Source of the DNA: Hormiphora californensis
Taxonomy: Eukaryota; Ctenophora; Tentaculata; Cydippida; Pleurobrachiidae
Length of the DNA stretch: 64,000 nucleotides
Reading direction: 5' to 3'
Assembly (NCBI GenBank): GCA_020137815.1
Contig: CM035351.1
Span: 5,135,792 to 5,199,791 of the forward strand
The translations under genes and the position numbers were made by a program. Positions 35,701 to 47,714 of the stretch are shown here, in pieces (the stretch's first letter is position 1; each line of letters begins with the position of its first letter). The notes beneath the pieces were generated by a model, which ran no database searches, had not been told where the DNA came from, and worked only from the letters and a program-made list of their open reading frames with translations.

Positions 35701-37118
35701 ATTTCACCAAAATAGAAACTTTCACACAGTGCTATAACAGCTATATTAACTTGGAAATCTTCAAAGTAAAGGAATAATGCAGTAGAGCGAATCGTATTAC
35801 GAATTGTTGAGTTGCAACTTGCAAGCTATTGGTTTAGATTAGTGATCATGACTTGCCTTGCTCGACCCTCTCTCACGTCGGAGGGTTAAAACATAACAAG
35901 CCATGATGATGACGATCGGTTGGGTTTCTCAGAATTAGGTGTAATTATACGTGATCTAATTATTTGGAATGCATTACCTGTCCCAGTTGGTATCGGAGCG
36001 AAGATCACACTCAAACAGTTTCAGATTGTTCACTGCGTTACGAAACTTTGTTACTGGCCTAACACGTTTACGGTCCATACGTGTTCGTACAGTACCATGG
36101 ACAATGAATCGATCTGAGGTGCAGTGGACTGGTTAGTGTGTATCAAAACATGGTGATTGGTGGACTGTTTAATGTGTCTTCACAAATACAGTGTTTTCAG
36201 CATGCAAGGGTCGAATTAAAGCGTGAACTTTCATTATACAGTCGGACCCCGATTTAGTGGCATCCTCGGGGGGGGGGGGGGGGGGGGAAATCCTGCCACT
36301 AAATCGGGGTGCTAAATCAGGGTCAAATAATATTAATTTCCTATATCGGGAGAAAAAATCCTGCCACTAAATCGGGGTGCCACTAAATCGGGGTGCCACT
36401 AAATCGGTGTGCCACTAAATCGGGGTGCCACTAAATCGGGGGCCACTAAATCGGGGGCCACTAAATCGGGGTCCGACTGTACTTGCATGTGGTTACAAAA
36501 CCCATATCAGACATGGGTTTTGTAACCGCATTCATGATGCAAGTATAATTAAAGTTTGGAGGATTAGAACATAACAGGTGTGACATAATGTCACACTTGT
36601 TATGTTCTAATTCTCCCTTTACATGTTTGTAAAGGAGGTGTGTTTCGGGGGCGGGGCGTCCGAAACACAGTCTTGCTAGGCAATGTCACACATAGTCAAT
36701 TTCAATCGTCATACCGGTATTTAATAGTCGCTGTGTGATGTGAGACCCAATAAAACCAGTACATCCAGTGACCAGAACACGAGGGTTTTCAGTGGGCATC
36801 GGAACTGTAAAATAGAGAGGATTATATAGATTTAGAGGAGTTATCCCAGGGGTAATACACCCCAAAATGGGATTGAGAGCTTTCAAACAAGTAGATATTG
36901 CTATAATAGTATTGAGAATAATCTGCACCTCAGTCTCAAAATATTACTCAGTACCTACCACAAGGAATAATAGTGCATTCATCCAGTGCGGTACTAGACC
37001 CGGCATCGTGAAGCGACAGACACAGACTAATCTCTGTTGTTATACTGGACATGGAGCCCCCTGCTCCAGAGGACATGTCCAGTTCTCCCGGTAGTAGATC
37101 TGAACTGACTGAACTCAT
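32710..37118 (-). CDS. extended short-chain dehydrogenase, dihydroflavonol/cinnamoyl-CoA reductase-like
   Basis: Nine exons join in phase to 419 residues: 37118-36959, 36804-36715, 36113-35978, 34979-34798, 34614-34415, 34119-33980, 33859-33790, 33611-33498 and 32877-32710. The NADP(H)-binding Rossmann motif is VTGCTGFIG (G67, G70, G73). HVASPF, the MTSS segment (S183/S184) and the catalytic pair Y213-x-x-x-K217 (PYSLSK) follow, then INPTMCIGPLL and the domain-joining VDVRDVADAHIAAM. This is the DFR/CCR-like extended SDR group, which reduces carbonyls with NADPH; the animal substrate is unknown. A 54-residue Ser/Gly-rich extension from exon 1 precedes the fold, and its ATG is only 32 bp from a transposon end. 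Translation from M56 in exon 2 is an alternative. Confidence 0.87.
33101..33118 (+). repeat. poly-G tract
   Basis: A G run followed by TGG, in the last intron of the SDR gene. Confidence 0.7.
35304..35345. repeat. short perfect hairpin
   Basis: ACTTGTTGAGTAAGGGGTGG is followed within a few bases by its complement CCACCCCTTACTCAACAAGT. The same word (TTGAGTAAGGGG) recurs at 40790, 43365 and 50922, so this is a dispersed repeat. It lies in an SDR intron. Confidence 0.7.
35537..35611. mobile_element. small inverted-repeat element GTCAGGCCAATGCTCTGAC
   Basis: The ends carry GTCAGGCCAATGCTCTGAC and the core carries GTTCTCG/CGAGAAT, so the 75 bp fold back on themselves. Related copies are at about 39700-39780 and 50868-51665. 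The copy at 50868 is split by a MITE. Confidence 0.65.
36239..36479. mobile_element. MITE with pogo-like CAGTCGGACC ends
   Basis: Inverted ends CAGTCGGACCCCGATTTAG and its complement are flanked by TA on both sides. The inside is a poly-G run and about eight GCCACTAAATCGGGGT units derived from the end itself. CAGT ends with TA duplication fit pogo/Tigger-type Tc1-mariner MITEs. It lies in intron 2 of the SDR gene. Confidence 0.8.
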
Positions 37119-37149
37119 GGTCTGATTGGTCTGGTTGTGGAGGGGTTAA

Positions 37150-39335
37150 GGGTACGCTAACCAAAATTTTTTTTCGAGTGCAGGGAAATCTCTCACCGCA
37201 GGGTTGTAGGCCATGCCAAGGAGACCTCAAATATGCAATTTTAGCCCTCAATTCGAATTCATATTTTTGCTACAGCCGTTTTAAAATCGTCTTGAAAATT
37301 TCTGAAAAGACGTTTTTGACACCCTAAAAATACATTTTCAGGGCTAGAAGCTTAAAATTATGGGGATTTGAAGGGGATAGGAAGGTTTATCGACACAAAA
37401 ATTTTTATTAAAATCGGTGATGATTTTCGGTCGTGAGATTGATTTACTTTTTTCCCTCTTAAAGGCCCTATTTAGCAAAGTTCCGAAAGTTAGTGAAGGC
37501 TGTAAATTGGTGAAAAGTTGCGTCTAATGATTATCTAAGTGGCCACAAATTTTTGGCGTGTCCTTATTTGAGACAAGTTGTACAGAGCTTTTTTTGTGAA
37601 AGCCGTTTTTTTAGAAATAAAGAAATAGCCTGTATCTCAAAAACGACTGATTTTAGAGACCTGAGACCAAGCTTAAACGATTCAGAAGGTCCGATTTTGG
37701 GGGGGTCTTCTGAGAGACATTTTTCTCCTACTTCAACGGTTTTCGCTGTAATTGCGAAAAACAAATCCTTTGAAGAGGGCAAAAGAGGAGTTCCGACAGC
37801 CTGCTTCGTGCTGCTTTTCCACCTTCTTGCTAAATCCTTTTTCGCAATTACAGCAAAAACCGTTGAAGTAGGAGAAAAATGTCTCTCAGAAGACCCCCCC
37901 AAAATCGGACCTTCTGAATCGTTTAACCCTTTGGAGACGATTGGGTCACAGGTGACCCAATACTTTGAACCCATTTAGCGTCTTTCTAGACCACGTTTGA
38001 AAGTTTTAAATTGTTTCCAGAGTTGAAACATACATTTTTCTACCATTTTGAGGTCGTTTTGAGCCTCTGAAGTCGTCGAATTCGGAAAACAGGGCTAAAA
38101 CAGTGCATTTGGTAGGCAAAATGGGTAGTTTAATGGCCATATCTCAAAATTGGTACGAGTATGCTTAAAATGGACTTGGAAAATGCAAGAAAAGTGTACA
38201 TTTTACTCCGGGGTAAAGTTTCAGGGTGATATTGCAAATTTTGTGCCTCTCAGAGGCCTTCAAAGTGCTGGGTCACCTGTGACCCAATCGTCCCCTAACG
38301 CTAAAACAGAAATTTGCATTTTACGAGCATTTCTAAAGGAATGGCCGCCGATAAAAGTCCAAAACGGCATTTTTTAAACAAGTGCTAGCGACTAACCGAC
38401 TCCATCATTGTTATCTCAACATCCAAGGGAGGCGATAAAAAATTTGTTGAGATCCGTGCTCCTTCAGAAAATTTTTCATCTCGGCCAATTTTGAAATTCT
38501 AAAATCGGCTACAGATGAGACAGAGAGGTCCATAGGGTGTGCAAAATGTGCAGAAAGGCCGGGTTTATATAAGTGTTATGAAGAAACATAGGGCCTAAAA
38601 TGAACGGTTTTCGAGTTATGGGGCAAAATAGCTGCGAAATCTCAATTCCTGTTTTAGCGTTAGGGGACGATTGGGTCACAGGTGACCCAATAGAAATACA
38701 GGTGGTAGAACCAAAATTCCTTTTCCTACGTTTAAGTAGGTTCAAAGTAAGTGTCTCCAGAGAGTTTTAGAGAATTCTGTCGACAGGGGGCTTATCGTCC
38801 CCAAAGGGTTAAGCTTGGTCTCAGGTCTCTAAAATCAGTCGTTTTTGAGATACAGGCTATTTCTTTATTTCTAAAAAAACGGCTTTCACAAAAAAAGCTC
38901 TATACAACTTGTCTCAAATAAGGACACGCCAAAAATTTGTGGCCACTTACATAATCGTTAGACGCAACTTTTCACCAATTTACAGCCTTCACTAACTTTC
39001 GGAACTTTGCTAAATAGGGCCTTTAAGAGGGAAAAAAGTAAATCAATCTCACGACCGAAAATCATCACCGATTTTAATGAAAATTTTTGTGTCGATAAAC
39101 CTTCCTATCCCCTTCAAATCCCCATAATTTTAAGCTTCTAGCCCTGAAAATGTATTTTTAGGGTGTCAAAAACGTCTTTTCAGAAATTTTCAAGACGATT
39201 TTAAAACGGCTGTAGCAAAAATATGAATTCGACTTGAGGGCTAAAATTGCATATTTGAGGTCTCCTTGGCATGGCCTACAACCCTGCGGTGAGAGATTTC
39301 CCTGCACTCGAAAAAAATTTTTGGTTAGCGTACCC
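37150..39335. mobile_element. fold-back element FB1, TTAA target site, carrying a nested element
   Basis: The ends are GGGTACGCTAACC and its complement, flanked on both sides by TTAA (37146-37149 and 39336-39339). The arms are near-identical inverted copies along their whole length (outer arms about 525 bp), with the fold centre near 37800. At TTAA inside the right arm sits a second element (37927-38808). Without it the element is 1,300 bp. The open frames at 37553-37978 are reflections of the palindrome. TTAA plus a GGG end recalls Kolobok or piggyBac-type MITEs. No transposase is present. Confidence 0.9.
37927..38808. mobile_element. nested piggyBac-like element inside FB1
   Basis: The element starts CCCTTTGGAGACGAT and ends with the complement of CCCTTTGGGGACGAT. 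TTAA flanks both sides (37923-37926, 38809-38812). FB2 has no insert at the same position (CGTTTTAACTTGG near 47853), which is a natural empty site. TTAACCCTTT is a typical piggyBac-family end. Three copies of GGGTCAC-CA/AG-GTGACCC palindromes lie inside. Confidence 0.85.
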
Positions 39336-39339
39336 TTAA

Positions 39340-40670
39340 AATATTACAAGCTAGTGTTTTGCCTGTAAAATGCATTATCATGATTATAATTTAAAGCGAT
39401 TCATGTAATGCTATAAACGATATAAATCGCTTTGAATAATATTATTTGGATGAAAGCCAAAACAACACTATTTTAACATTGTAATATCTTTCAGGGACAG
39501 TCATTGATCTGCCATAGAAACTAAAACAACTCAATCTCACCAACACTACTGCATTTACTTGCTCAGAGAGTATGAACAATGAATACGAAATGACTCAACA
39601 AACATGACTGGGAATGGATAAGAGGTCTATTAGAACGAGGTAGCGCCAGATTCTCCCATATACCCCTATTATAAAGACCTGCCAGAGCTGAGCATCGGCC
39701 TGACCCTATACTATTCTAATTTCTTTCAATCTTTCAAATAAGGAGCGCACGAGAACTGTGGTCAGAGCATTGGCCTGACAGATAAAGCCCAACGTACACA
39801 GGTATTCAATATGATAATGGTATACATATGCAGTATACATATGACTTTGGATCTGGTCAGGGCCCCCCTCCCAGTCCCACAAAATTAATCAGAACAGCGT
39901 TCGAATCAATATTGTGAGGCCGGGCGAGTAATAGGGTGAGTAATAGGGTGGTGGGCCACCACTGGTGGCCCTGAGATCTCATCAACATGTAACTGTAAGC
40001 AAGTAGGGAATCAAACATCTTTTAGTTTTACTGAGAAATCGCAAAAAGGCTAATTTCTTCATCTTTCAGTTTCAGGCTATCTGTTATCCATACTGAGTCA
40101 AATTTGCTGCTTTTGAAATTTTGGCTTTTGGGCAATTAGGCCAACTGTGTCTTCCCATTCTTATAGATTGAAAGATAAAGGTACTCTCCTAATTCTATCA
40201 CCCCAGAGAGCAAATGTTTGTCTATTGTCCAAGCTCCCTCCCTCCCCTCCCGGAATGAATGGTATCACTGTTATAAAAGGCTCCACTACTGAGGTAACTC
40301 GGTAGATGAAGGCAACATATAAACTGACTTAACATCATAGTGCATGTTTCAATCGGCAACCCGCATTAAACATAGCCGATTGTTTTATAAGGCCAGACTA
40401 AGCAGTTGCTCAGGGGAATATGAGAACCTATCACCAAGGGCAGCTGTCGTTAGCAGCTGCTAAGGACAAGCCTAGTCTGGAAAGAAGTTTTCTGCAAATT
40501 TTCATTTGCCGCAAACATTGTCTAGACGTTGTTCCACCGGCGTCTAGACGGTACCCGTTTAGACAGGGTTTTCCCGAAACGGGCTTGAGACGGAGTCACA
40601 CAGCTCAGGCTTGAAATGTGCTTGAAGCGAGCTTGATAGTTAGATGGAGTTGAACAAAATCATACGGAGT
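39340..40670. other. non-coding DNA with fragments of dispersed repeats
   Basis: No supported gene. Includes a copy of the GTCAGGCCAATGCTCTGAC element (about 39700-39780) and AT-rich unique sequence. Confidence 0.5.
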
Positions 40671-41406
40671 TGGACGAAATCAGACGGAACTTCTAAAATC
40701 AGACAACTCCGTCTGAAGACTTCTTCTTGTCTGGAAAGAACTGAACCAGCTTATGGTATAGGTACAGTGTAGGGACTTGTTGAGTACTTGAGTAAGGGGT
40801 CAACAATTGTAGGGGCAGTACTGTAGACAACTGACAAGTATACAGCTGTCAACCTATAACAATACACCATGTCCAACACACAGTCACACTAGTGCAGCTG
40901 GCTAACCCTGTGAGATTTAATGAAGCGAATCCTGCAGGGACAGTTACTAAGTATACGTAACAAGTAAACAACCAATCAGAACTCGTTATTTAGGTCACGT
41001 GACTGGTTATCAGCCAATCAGGGACCAGTATTTCCTGATTCGGTCGGTTCCTGGACAGTTACTAAGTATACGTAACAATGCTACTTATAGCATGTCAATC
41101 GATATGATAGGGCGGGGTCACGTACTTGTAGTTGTACGACAAATAAAATCATTTCCTTTCCGAGAAAAGAAGTAAGATTCTTACTACCTATCTTTCTAAG
41201 ATTCTTACTGAGCTCGAGTGCTATACCAATTCATTATTACAACATATCGCAGAGTGTTTACAAGCGTATTATCATATTGATGCATCCATGATACAATGTG
41301 TATTACACACACACATGGTCGACCCCTATAGCCTGGGTCCAGTTGGGAGTAAGGAGCAGTAGCTAGCTGCCAATTGGCCATACCAAGAAAAACCTCGTCG
41401 CACTTA

Positions 41407-42630
41407 TCACTGCGCTGGCAAGCGCAAAGGTGACCATCTCCTCCCCCCAGCCGCGCGTGCCAGAATGCAGTAATAACTTTTTTCAGTTTTTAGCCAAAAA
41501 TGGCATTTTGCGACGCCCATAGCGAGGCCCCCACTGCACCGATCAGTCTGAAATTTGGTATACAGTGTCACATAGTCTAGATCTACTGTAGTTCAAAAGG
41601 GCAATTCTCTATCTCTTTTAGTTTTAGAGATACAGCATCGTACCAAAAGCAATACATGTCCCGGGTCTATCTATCTATCTATGTATCTATGGATAGACGC
41701 TGTTTTTACCAAATTTATAATCATTTTTGAGAGAAAACGACATAAGATAGACACTTCTCGTTTGTTGCATTCGAAAGATAATCGCTCGAATTGTGTAGTC
41801 GAATAGTTTTCATGTTCTAGGTCCAACTAGAACGTCTTAATAAAGTGTAATAAAGATAAGACATTTTTCAAATCAACCAAATTTCTTTGAGCTCAGTTTA
41901 TACCCTGAAGACGGCTTCTGATTGAAAAACGGAGACCACACTTATGAAAGATAATCGTCTAAACTTTCAGAAACTATATTACGAATTTGTGAAACTCTAT
42001 TTCTAAGGGTCTCAAATCGCGTCTGAAGTGTTAAGACTGTATGAAAATAGATATGATGAATGTGCGTTTTTCGCCATAGCGACCTTAAATCTTGTCCAAT
42101 CGATCTCAAACTTGGTCAGCCTCTTTAACTAGATGAGGCTGATAATATTACATCCCCATCATGACGTTATAACGTCGTGACGTCACGTTATGACGTCACA
42201 ATGACGTCAAAATTGAAATTTTCGTATTTCAGCGATTCCGGACGGTCTTTACACGTTCTGCTACGTCCAGACATGTATAACATCGTATTTCACATCAGAA
42301 AATACCAAAAATATACCCAAATTATGCCAAAAACTAACAGAAATTAGTTGTCTGGAAAGGTGACCACTTTTGTTGTCAAACTGACACCTTTGCCCGGCCC
42401 GGGTTACGGATATCACCGATATCGGTGATGGGGCAAATCAGGGGGCAAATCAGGGAGTTGGAGAGAGAGAAAGAGAGCGAGAGAGATAGAGAGATAGAGA
42501 TAGAGAGAGAACTCAGAGAGGGAAAGATAGTGATGTTAAAACCCGGAGAGGGCAAAGGTGTCAGTTTGACAACAAAAGTGGTCACCTTTCCAGACAACTA
42601 ATTTCTGTTAGTTTTTGGCATAATTATAGT
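41407..42630. mobile_element. 1.2-kb insert in duplication copy 1, including MITE copy 2
   Basis: Copy 2 reads straight from CCTCGTCGCACTTAT into TATAGGCAATTGG, whereas copy 1 is interrupted there. The inserted DNA starts CACTGCGCTGGCAAGCGC and ends TTTTTGGCATAATTATAGTG. Its right part (42228-42626) is the same repeat as 9420-10080, with a GA core. The exact ends are uncertain by a few bases. Confidence 0.75.
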
Positions 42631-42670
42631 GATAGGCAATTGGAAATGTAACCAGCAACAGAAACAACTA

Positions 42671-42787
42671 CAGTCGGACCCCCATATACCGGGAGGATTC
42701 GAACTTCCCCCGAAATAAGAAATTAACAGTATTTGACCCCGAAAACCCCTCTTCCCCCGAGCATCACGGTAAATCGGGGTCAGACTG
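42671..42787. mobile_element. pogo-like MITE CAGTCGGACC, copy in duplication copy 1
   Basis: It begins CAGTCGGACCCCCATATACC after TA, and ends with GGTAAATCGGGGTCAGACTG. The related copy in duplication copy 2 (about 44774-44966) has gained about 70 bp of GC-rich DNA. Confidence 0.65.
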
Positions 42788-43230
42788 TCAGACTAGTCTG
42801 ACAGCTGTACCACAAACTACGTATAATGAAGAATCCCACGCATTTCACAACAGGAACTGAATGCACATAACAGAGATGCAACGCATCATAATTTTCCAAG
42901 AAACAAGAATATAACAGGCCATTTTATTTTTCTTAGTAGAACTATAATTATAGAATTAGAAGGTGCTAATATAATAAAATCGTATATCTTTAGCTTCTCG
43001 GTTTTTCTCTCCTGTTCAACCACTCACACATATCTAACTCCAAGTCAAAGTGGTAGTAAATACGCAAGGCACGACCACTCAATACATGCAAGGACGGGAG
43101 TTGGGCGAGGGGACAATCAGACGGAACTTCTAAAATCAGACAACTCCGTCTGAAGACTTCTTCTTGTCTAGAAAAGCCCTAATAGTGTACATAACTTATC
43201 AAAAGAAGTGAACCAGTTTATGGTATAGGT

Positions 43231-43324
43231 TTGGCGCCATTGCCGCCTGTCTGCTTCACAGCGAGCTCGATCTCGGTCGCTGCGCGACCTCGATCTCGCA
43301 CGCACTAGGTGTCAATGTCACCAA
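43231..43324. mobile_element. 94-bp Mutator-type MITE remnant with 9-bp TSD
   Basis: The insert starts TTGGCGCCATTGCCGCC and ends GGTGTCAATGTCACCAA. It is flanked by GGTATAGGT on both sides (43222-43230 and 43325-43333). Duplication copy 1 has one GGTATAGGT and no insert. The right end matches the MITE at 50966-51642. Confidence 0.85.
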
Positions 43325-43640
43325 GGTATAGGTACAGTGTAGGGACTTGTTGAGTACTTGAGTAAGGGGTCAACAATTGTAGGGGCAGTAGTCAGTACTG
43401 TAGACAAGTATACAGCTGTCAACCTATAACAATACACCATGTCCAACACACTAGCAGCTGGCTAACCCTGTGAGATTTAGTGAGGCGAAACCTGCAGGGA
43501 CAATTACTAAGTATACGTAACAAGTAAACAACCAATCAGAACTCGTTATTTAGGTCACGTGACTGGTTATCAGCCAATCAGGGACCAGTATTTCCTGATT
43601 CGGTCGGTTCCTGGACAGTTACTAAGTATACGTAACAATG

Positions 43641-44400
43641 TAGGATTTTATTATGCCTATAAGTTGTACCTGAAAACTTATAACACGAGACCGAAGGTCG
43701 AGTGTTATAAGTGCAACAATAATGATCCGAGACCACAGGTCGAGGCAGATTCTTGTACTTTAGTACACGAGCCTGCGAGTGCCATTAAGTCTAACTACCT
43801 CACGAGCCTGCGAGTGATGTAGTTTTACTTTTTGACCGAGCCTGCGAGGTCTAAAAGTGTAAGAATCTGGGACATTATTGTTGACGTCAGGTACAACGAA
43901 AATAGGCATAATAAAATTGCATTGTAAAATTTTTAAAACAAGAGTGAGAGACACTTTAGGGCGTAACAATAGAACGATTTCATGATAAGGTAGCAGGCAG
44001 AGAAATCAGTATAAGATAAGATAACGCCTGAGATAGGTAAAGAGAGTGAGAGATTAGTGAGAGTGAGAGAGATAAAGAATGTGTGGGTCCGGGAGTTCGT
44101 AACTGTTATCTTGATCTCGGTGCTGCAATGGCGTGAGAGTGTGACATAAAGAAAGAGAGAGAGAGAGAGAGGGAGTTCGTACACGCTTATCTTTCTAACG
44201 GTTTTTAAGTGTGACAGAAACAGTGGAGTAAGGAGTTCGAAGTGCAGCGGTGTTATAAGTTTTCATGTATCACTGGGGGGTGTTATAAGTGAAAACTTAT
44301 AACACTGGGGGGTGTTATAAGTGAAAACTTATAACACTGGGGGTGTTATAAGTTGTACTAGCAGTGCTACCTAAAGAATTATATTATATCTCAAAATTTT
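43641..44400. mobile_element. 760-bp insert with 6-bp TSD
   Basis: Copy 1 reads AACAATGCTACTTATAGC, whereas here ACAATG occurs on both sides of 760 bp (43635-43640 and 44401-44406). Inside are an inverted pair (GCCTATAAGTTGTACCTGA at about 43656 against TCAGGTACAACG at about 43886), three GAGCCTGCGAG units and a hairpin array of GTGTTATAAGTGAAAACTT at 44270-44350. The family is not recognised. Confidence 0.75.
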
Positions 44401-46265
44401 ACAATGCTACTTATAGCATGTCAATCGATATGATAGGGCGGGGTCACGTACTTGTAGTTGTACGACAAATAAAATCATTTCCTTTCCGAGAAAATAGGTA
44501 AGATTCTTACTACCTATCTTTCTAAGATGCTTACCGAGCGAGTGCTATACCAATTCATTATTACAACATATCGGAGAGTGTTTACAAGCGTATTATCATA
44601 TTGATGCATCCATGATACACTGTGTATTACACACACACATGGTCGACCCCTATAGCTTAGGTTCCGGCCCTGAGAGTAAGGACTAAGGAGCAGTAGCTAG
44701 CTGTCATACCAAGAAAAACCTCGTCGCACTTATTATAGGCAATTGGAAATGTAACCAGCAACAGAAACAACTACAGTCGGACCTTGCCCGAAGTGAGGGG
44801 ATCGCCCTACGGGCGCGCGAACATGGGGGGCGCGACGTGCCCAAAGTCGGACCCCGATATACCGGGAGGATCCAAACTTCCCCCGAAATAGGAAATTAAC
44901 AGTATTTGACCCCGGGAGAACCCCTTTTCCCCCGAGCATCACGGTAAATCGAGGGGTCAGACTGTCAGACTAGTCTGACAGCTGTACCACAAACTGTACG
45001 TATGTAAGATGAAGAATCCCACGCATTTCACAACAGGAACTGAATGCACTAAACAGAGATGCAACGCATCATAATTTTCCAAGAAACAAGAATATAACAG
45101 GCCATTTTATTTTTCTTAGTAGAACTATAATTATAGAATTAGAAGGTGCTAATATAATAAAATCGTATATCTTTAGCTTCTCGGTTTTTCTCTCCTGTTC
45201 AACCACTCACATATATCTAACTCAAAGTGGTAGTAAATACGCAAGGCACGACCACTCAATACATGCAAGTTCAATGCAATTGCATACAGAACTCTGGAGC
45301 GGCGAGCCACATGGCTTATTTTTAATGAAATTGCAATTCTCTTTCTTTCTCAAAATGGAATAAGCACGCTTTATGGTTCGCGTTTGCATCACAAAGTTTT
45401 GGACTGCATGATCCAGCAGACTGCAGTACCACTACGGCCAAAGGAGCGGAATACGGATTTCTGAATGCATCCACCGAAACAAAGACCACGAAACTGAAAG
45501 TACTGAGGGCTCACGCGTGAGTTATTTCCCCCTACCCCATTCTTATCAGAGCATTGGCCCCATTCCAACTCGCACCGTACAACTATATACTTGCCATGCT
45601 ACGCAGTCTGTCTATCGGCACTTAAGGGTACGCTAACCAAAATTTTTTTTCGAGTGCAGGGAAATCTCTCACCGCAGGGTTGTAGGCCATGCCAAGGAGA
45701 CCTCAAATATGCAATTTTAGCCCTCAATTCGAATTCATATTTTTGCTACAGCCGTTTTAAAATCGTCTTGAAAATTTCTGAAAAGACGTTTTTGATACCC
45801 TAAAAATACATTTTCAGGGCTAGAAGCTTAAAATTTTGGGGATTTGAAGGGGATAAGAAGGTTTATCGACACAAAATTTTTTATTGAAATCGGTGATGAT
45901 TTTCGGTCGTGAGATTGATTTACTTTTTTCCCTCTTAAAGGCCCTATTTAGCAAAGTTCCGAAAGTTTGTGAAGGCTGTAAATTGGTGAAAAGTTGCGTC
46001 TAACGATTATCTAAGTGGCCACAAATTTTTGGCGTGTCCTTATTTGAGACAAGTTGTACAGAGCTTTTTTTGTGAAAGCCGTTTTTTAGAAATAAAGAAA
46101 TAGCCGGTATCTCAAAAACGACTGATTTTAGAGACCTGAGACCAAGCTTAAACGATTCAGAAGGTCCGATTTTGGGGGGGTCTTCTGAGAGACATTTTTC
46201 TCCTACTTCAACGGTTTTCGCTGTAATTGCGAAAAACAAATCCTTTGAAGAGGGCAAAAGAGGAG

Positions 46266-47714
46266 GGCACTGTTAGGAATGGCCGACACTAACAATTTTT
46301 TTTTAGTGTTTTTTGTTAGTGACGTCACTAACAAAAAATTGTTAGTGTTTTCACTAACAAATTTCACTAACAAAAATTTTGTTAGTGTTTTCACTAACAA
46401 ATTTCACTAACAAAAATTTTGTGAGTGTTTTCACTAACAATTTTCACTAACAAAAATTTTGTTAGTGTTTCTAATTGGGAATGGGGTGATGCTTATGAGA
46501 TACGATTCAGGGACGCCTTATTGGCAGTGGGAGAACGGGTTATGGAACATGATTGGGTGAAGCTTATTAGGATGGTTAGGCGACATGAGACACGATTCGG
46601 GGAAGGTTTTCTTCGTTTTTTTAGTAACGATGCATGGAAGATTAAGATATTTGTAAGTAGACAAGGAATTTCAAGAGAATAAAACGAAAAACACAAATCA
46701 AATAACTTGTCCACATTTAGTTGCCCTGTCCAACAATTGGAGACTGGAGTACAATACGAACGGATTACCCCACCATATGATCTTATCACCCTGCCATACC
46801 ACACCATATGATCCGTTGATCTGATTATCAAACAGACCGATTACCGCTGCACTTGAGGTATCACATATCGTCATGAGGCACAATGAATCGTGAGCAGTAT
46901 CCCGTGTCAGTTGATATTATATTAGCGGTTCCGCTGCTAATGAGGTACACCGAATCGTGAGCAGTATCCCGTGTCGGTGTTCAGTGCTCACGATTCGGTG
47001 TACCTCATTAGCGGTGGAACCGCTAATACAATATCAACTGACACGGGATACTGCTTACGATTCGGTGTACCTCATTAGCGGTGGAACCGCTAATATAATA
47101 TAAACCGATACGGGATACTGCTCACGATTCATTGTGCCTCATGACGATATGTGATACCTCAAGTGCAGCGGTAATCGGTATGTTTGATAATCAGATCAAC
47201 GGATCATATGGTGTGGTATGGCAGGGTGATAAGATCATATGGTGGGGTAATCCGTTCGTATTGTACTCCAGTCTCCAATTGTTGGACAGGGCAACTAAAT
47301 GTGGACAAGTTATTTGATTTGTGTTTTTTGTTTTATTCTCTTGAAATTCCTTGTCTACTCACAAATATCTTAATCTTCCATGTATCGTTACTAAAAAAAC
47401 GAAGAAAACCTTCCCCGAATCGTGTCTCATGTCGCCTAACCATCCTAATAAGCTTCACCCAATCATGTTCCATAACCCGTATCGTCTCACACTGCCAATA
47501 AGGTGTCCCTGAATCGTATCTCATAACCATCACCCCATTCCCAATTAGAAACACTAACAAAATTTTTGTTAGTGAAAATTGTTAGTGAAAACACTCACAA
47601 AATTTTTGTTAGTGAAATTTGTTAGTGAAAACACTAACAATTTTTTGTTAGTGACGTCACTAACAAAAAACACTAACAAAAAAATTGTTAGTGTCGGCCA
47701 TTCCTAACAGTGCC
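46266..47714. mobile_element. 1,449-bp palindromic element with 8-bp TSD (hAT-like), nested in FB2
   Basis: The ends are GGCACTGTTAGGAATGGCC and its complement, and AAGAGGAG is present on both sides (46258-46265, 47715-47722). FB1 has the single AAGAGGAG without insert. An array of CACTAACAAAAATTTTGTTAGTG-like words (under 20 bp each unit) lies at both ends, and the arms meet near 46985. An 8-bp duplication is typical of hAT transposons. Mirrored small frames on both arms are not counted as genes. Confidence 0.85.

Larger units (their letters stand above)
40673..43092. repeat. tandem segmental duplication, copy 1
   Basis: This runs from CAGACGGAACTTCTAAAATC to AATACATGCAAG and is repeated directly at 43112-45270. 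Shared landmarks are GGACAGTTACTAAGTATACG, GGTCACGTGACTGGTTATC and GGGCGGGGTCACGTACTTG. Only copy 1 holds the 1.2-kb insert at 41407-42630. Confidence 0.85.
43112..45270. repeat. tandem segmental duplication, copy 2
   Basis: Direct repeat of 40673-43092. It lacks the 1.2-kb insert of copy 1 but has two insertions of its own (43231-43324 and 43641-44400). Confidence 0.85.

Noticed and set aside
37553-37978. Frames of 141 and 136 codons on opposite strands
   Set aside because: They are mirror images produced by the FB1 palindrome; no transposase motif.
46425-47560. Similar small frames on both arms of the nested element (with VMEHDWVKLIRMVRRHETR)
   Set aside because: The two arms are inverted copies, the frames differ by a shift, and no known domain is seen. 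A remnant of a transposase cannot be excluded but is not supported.
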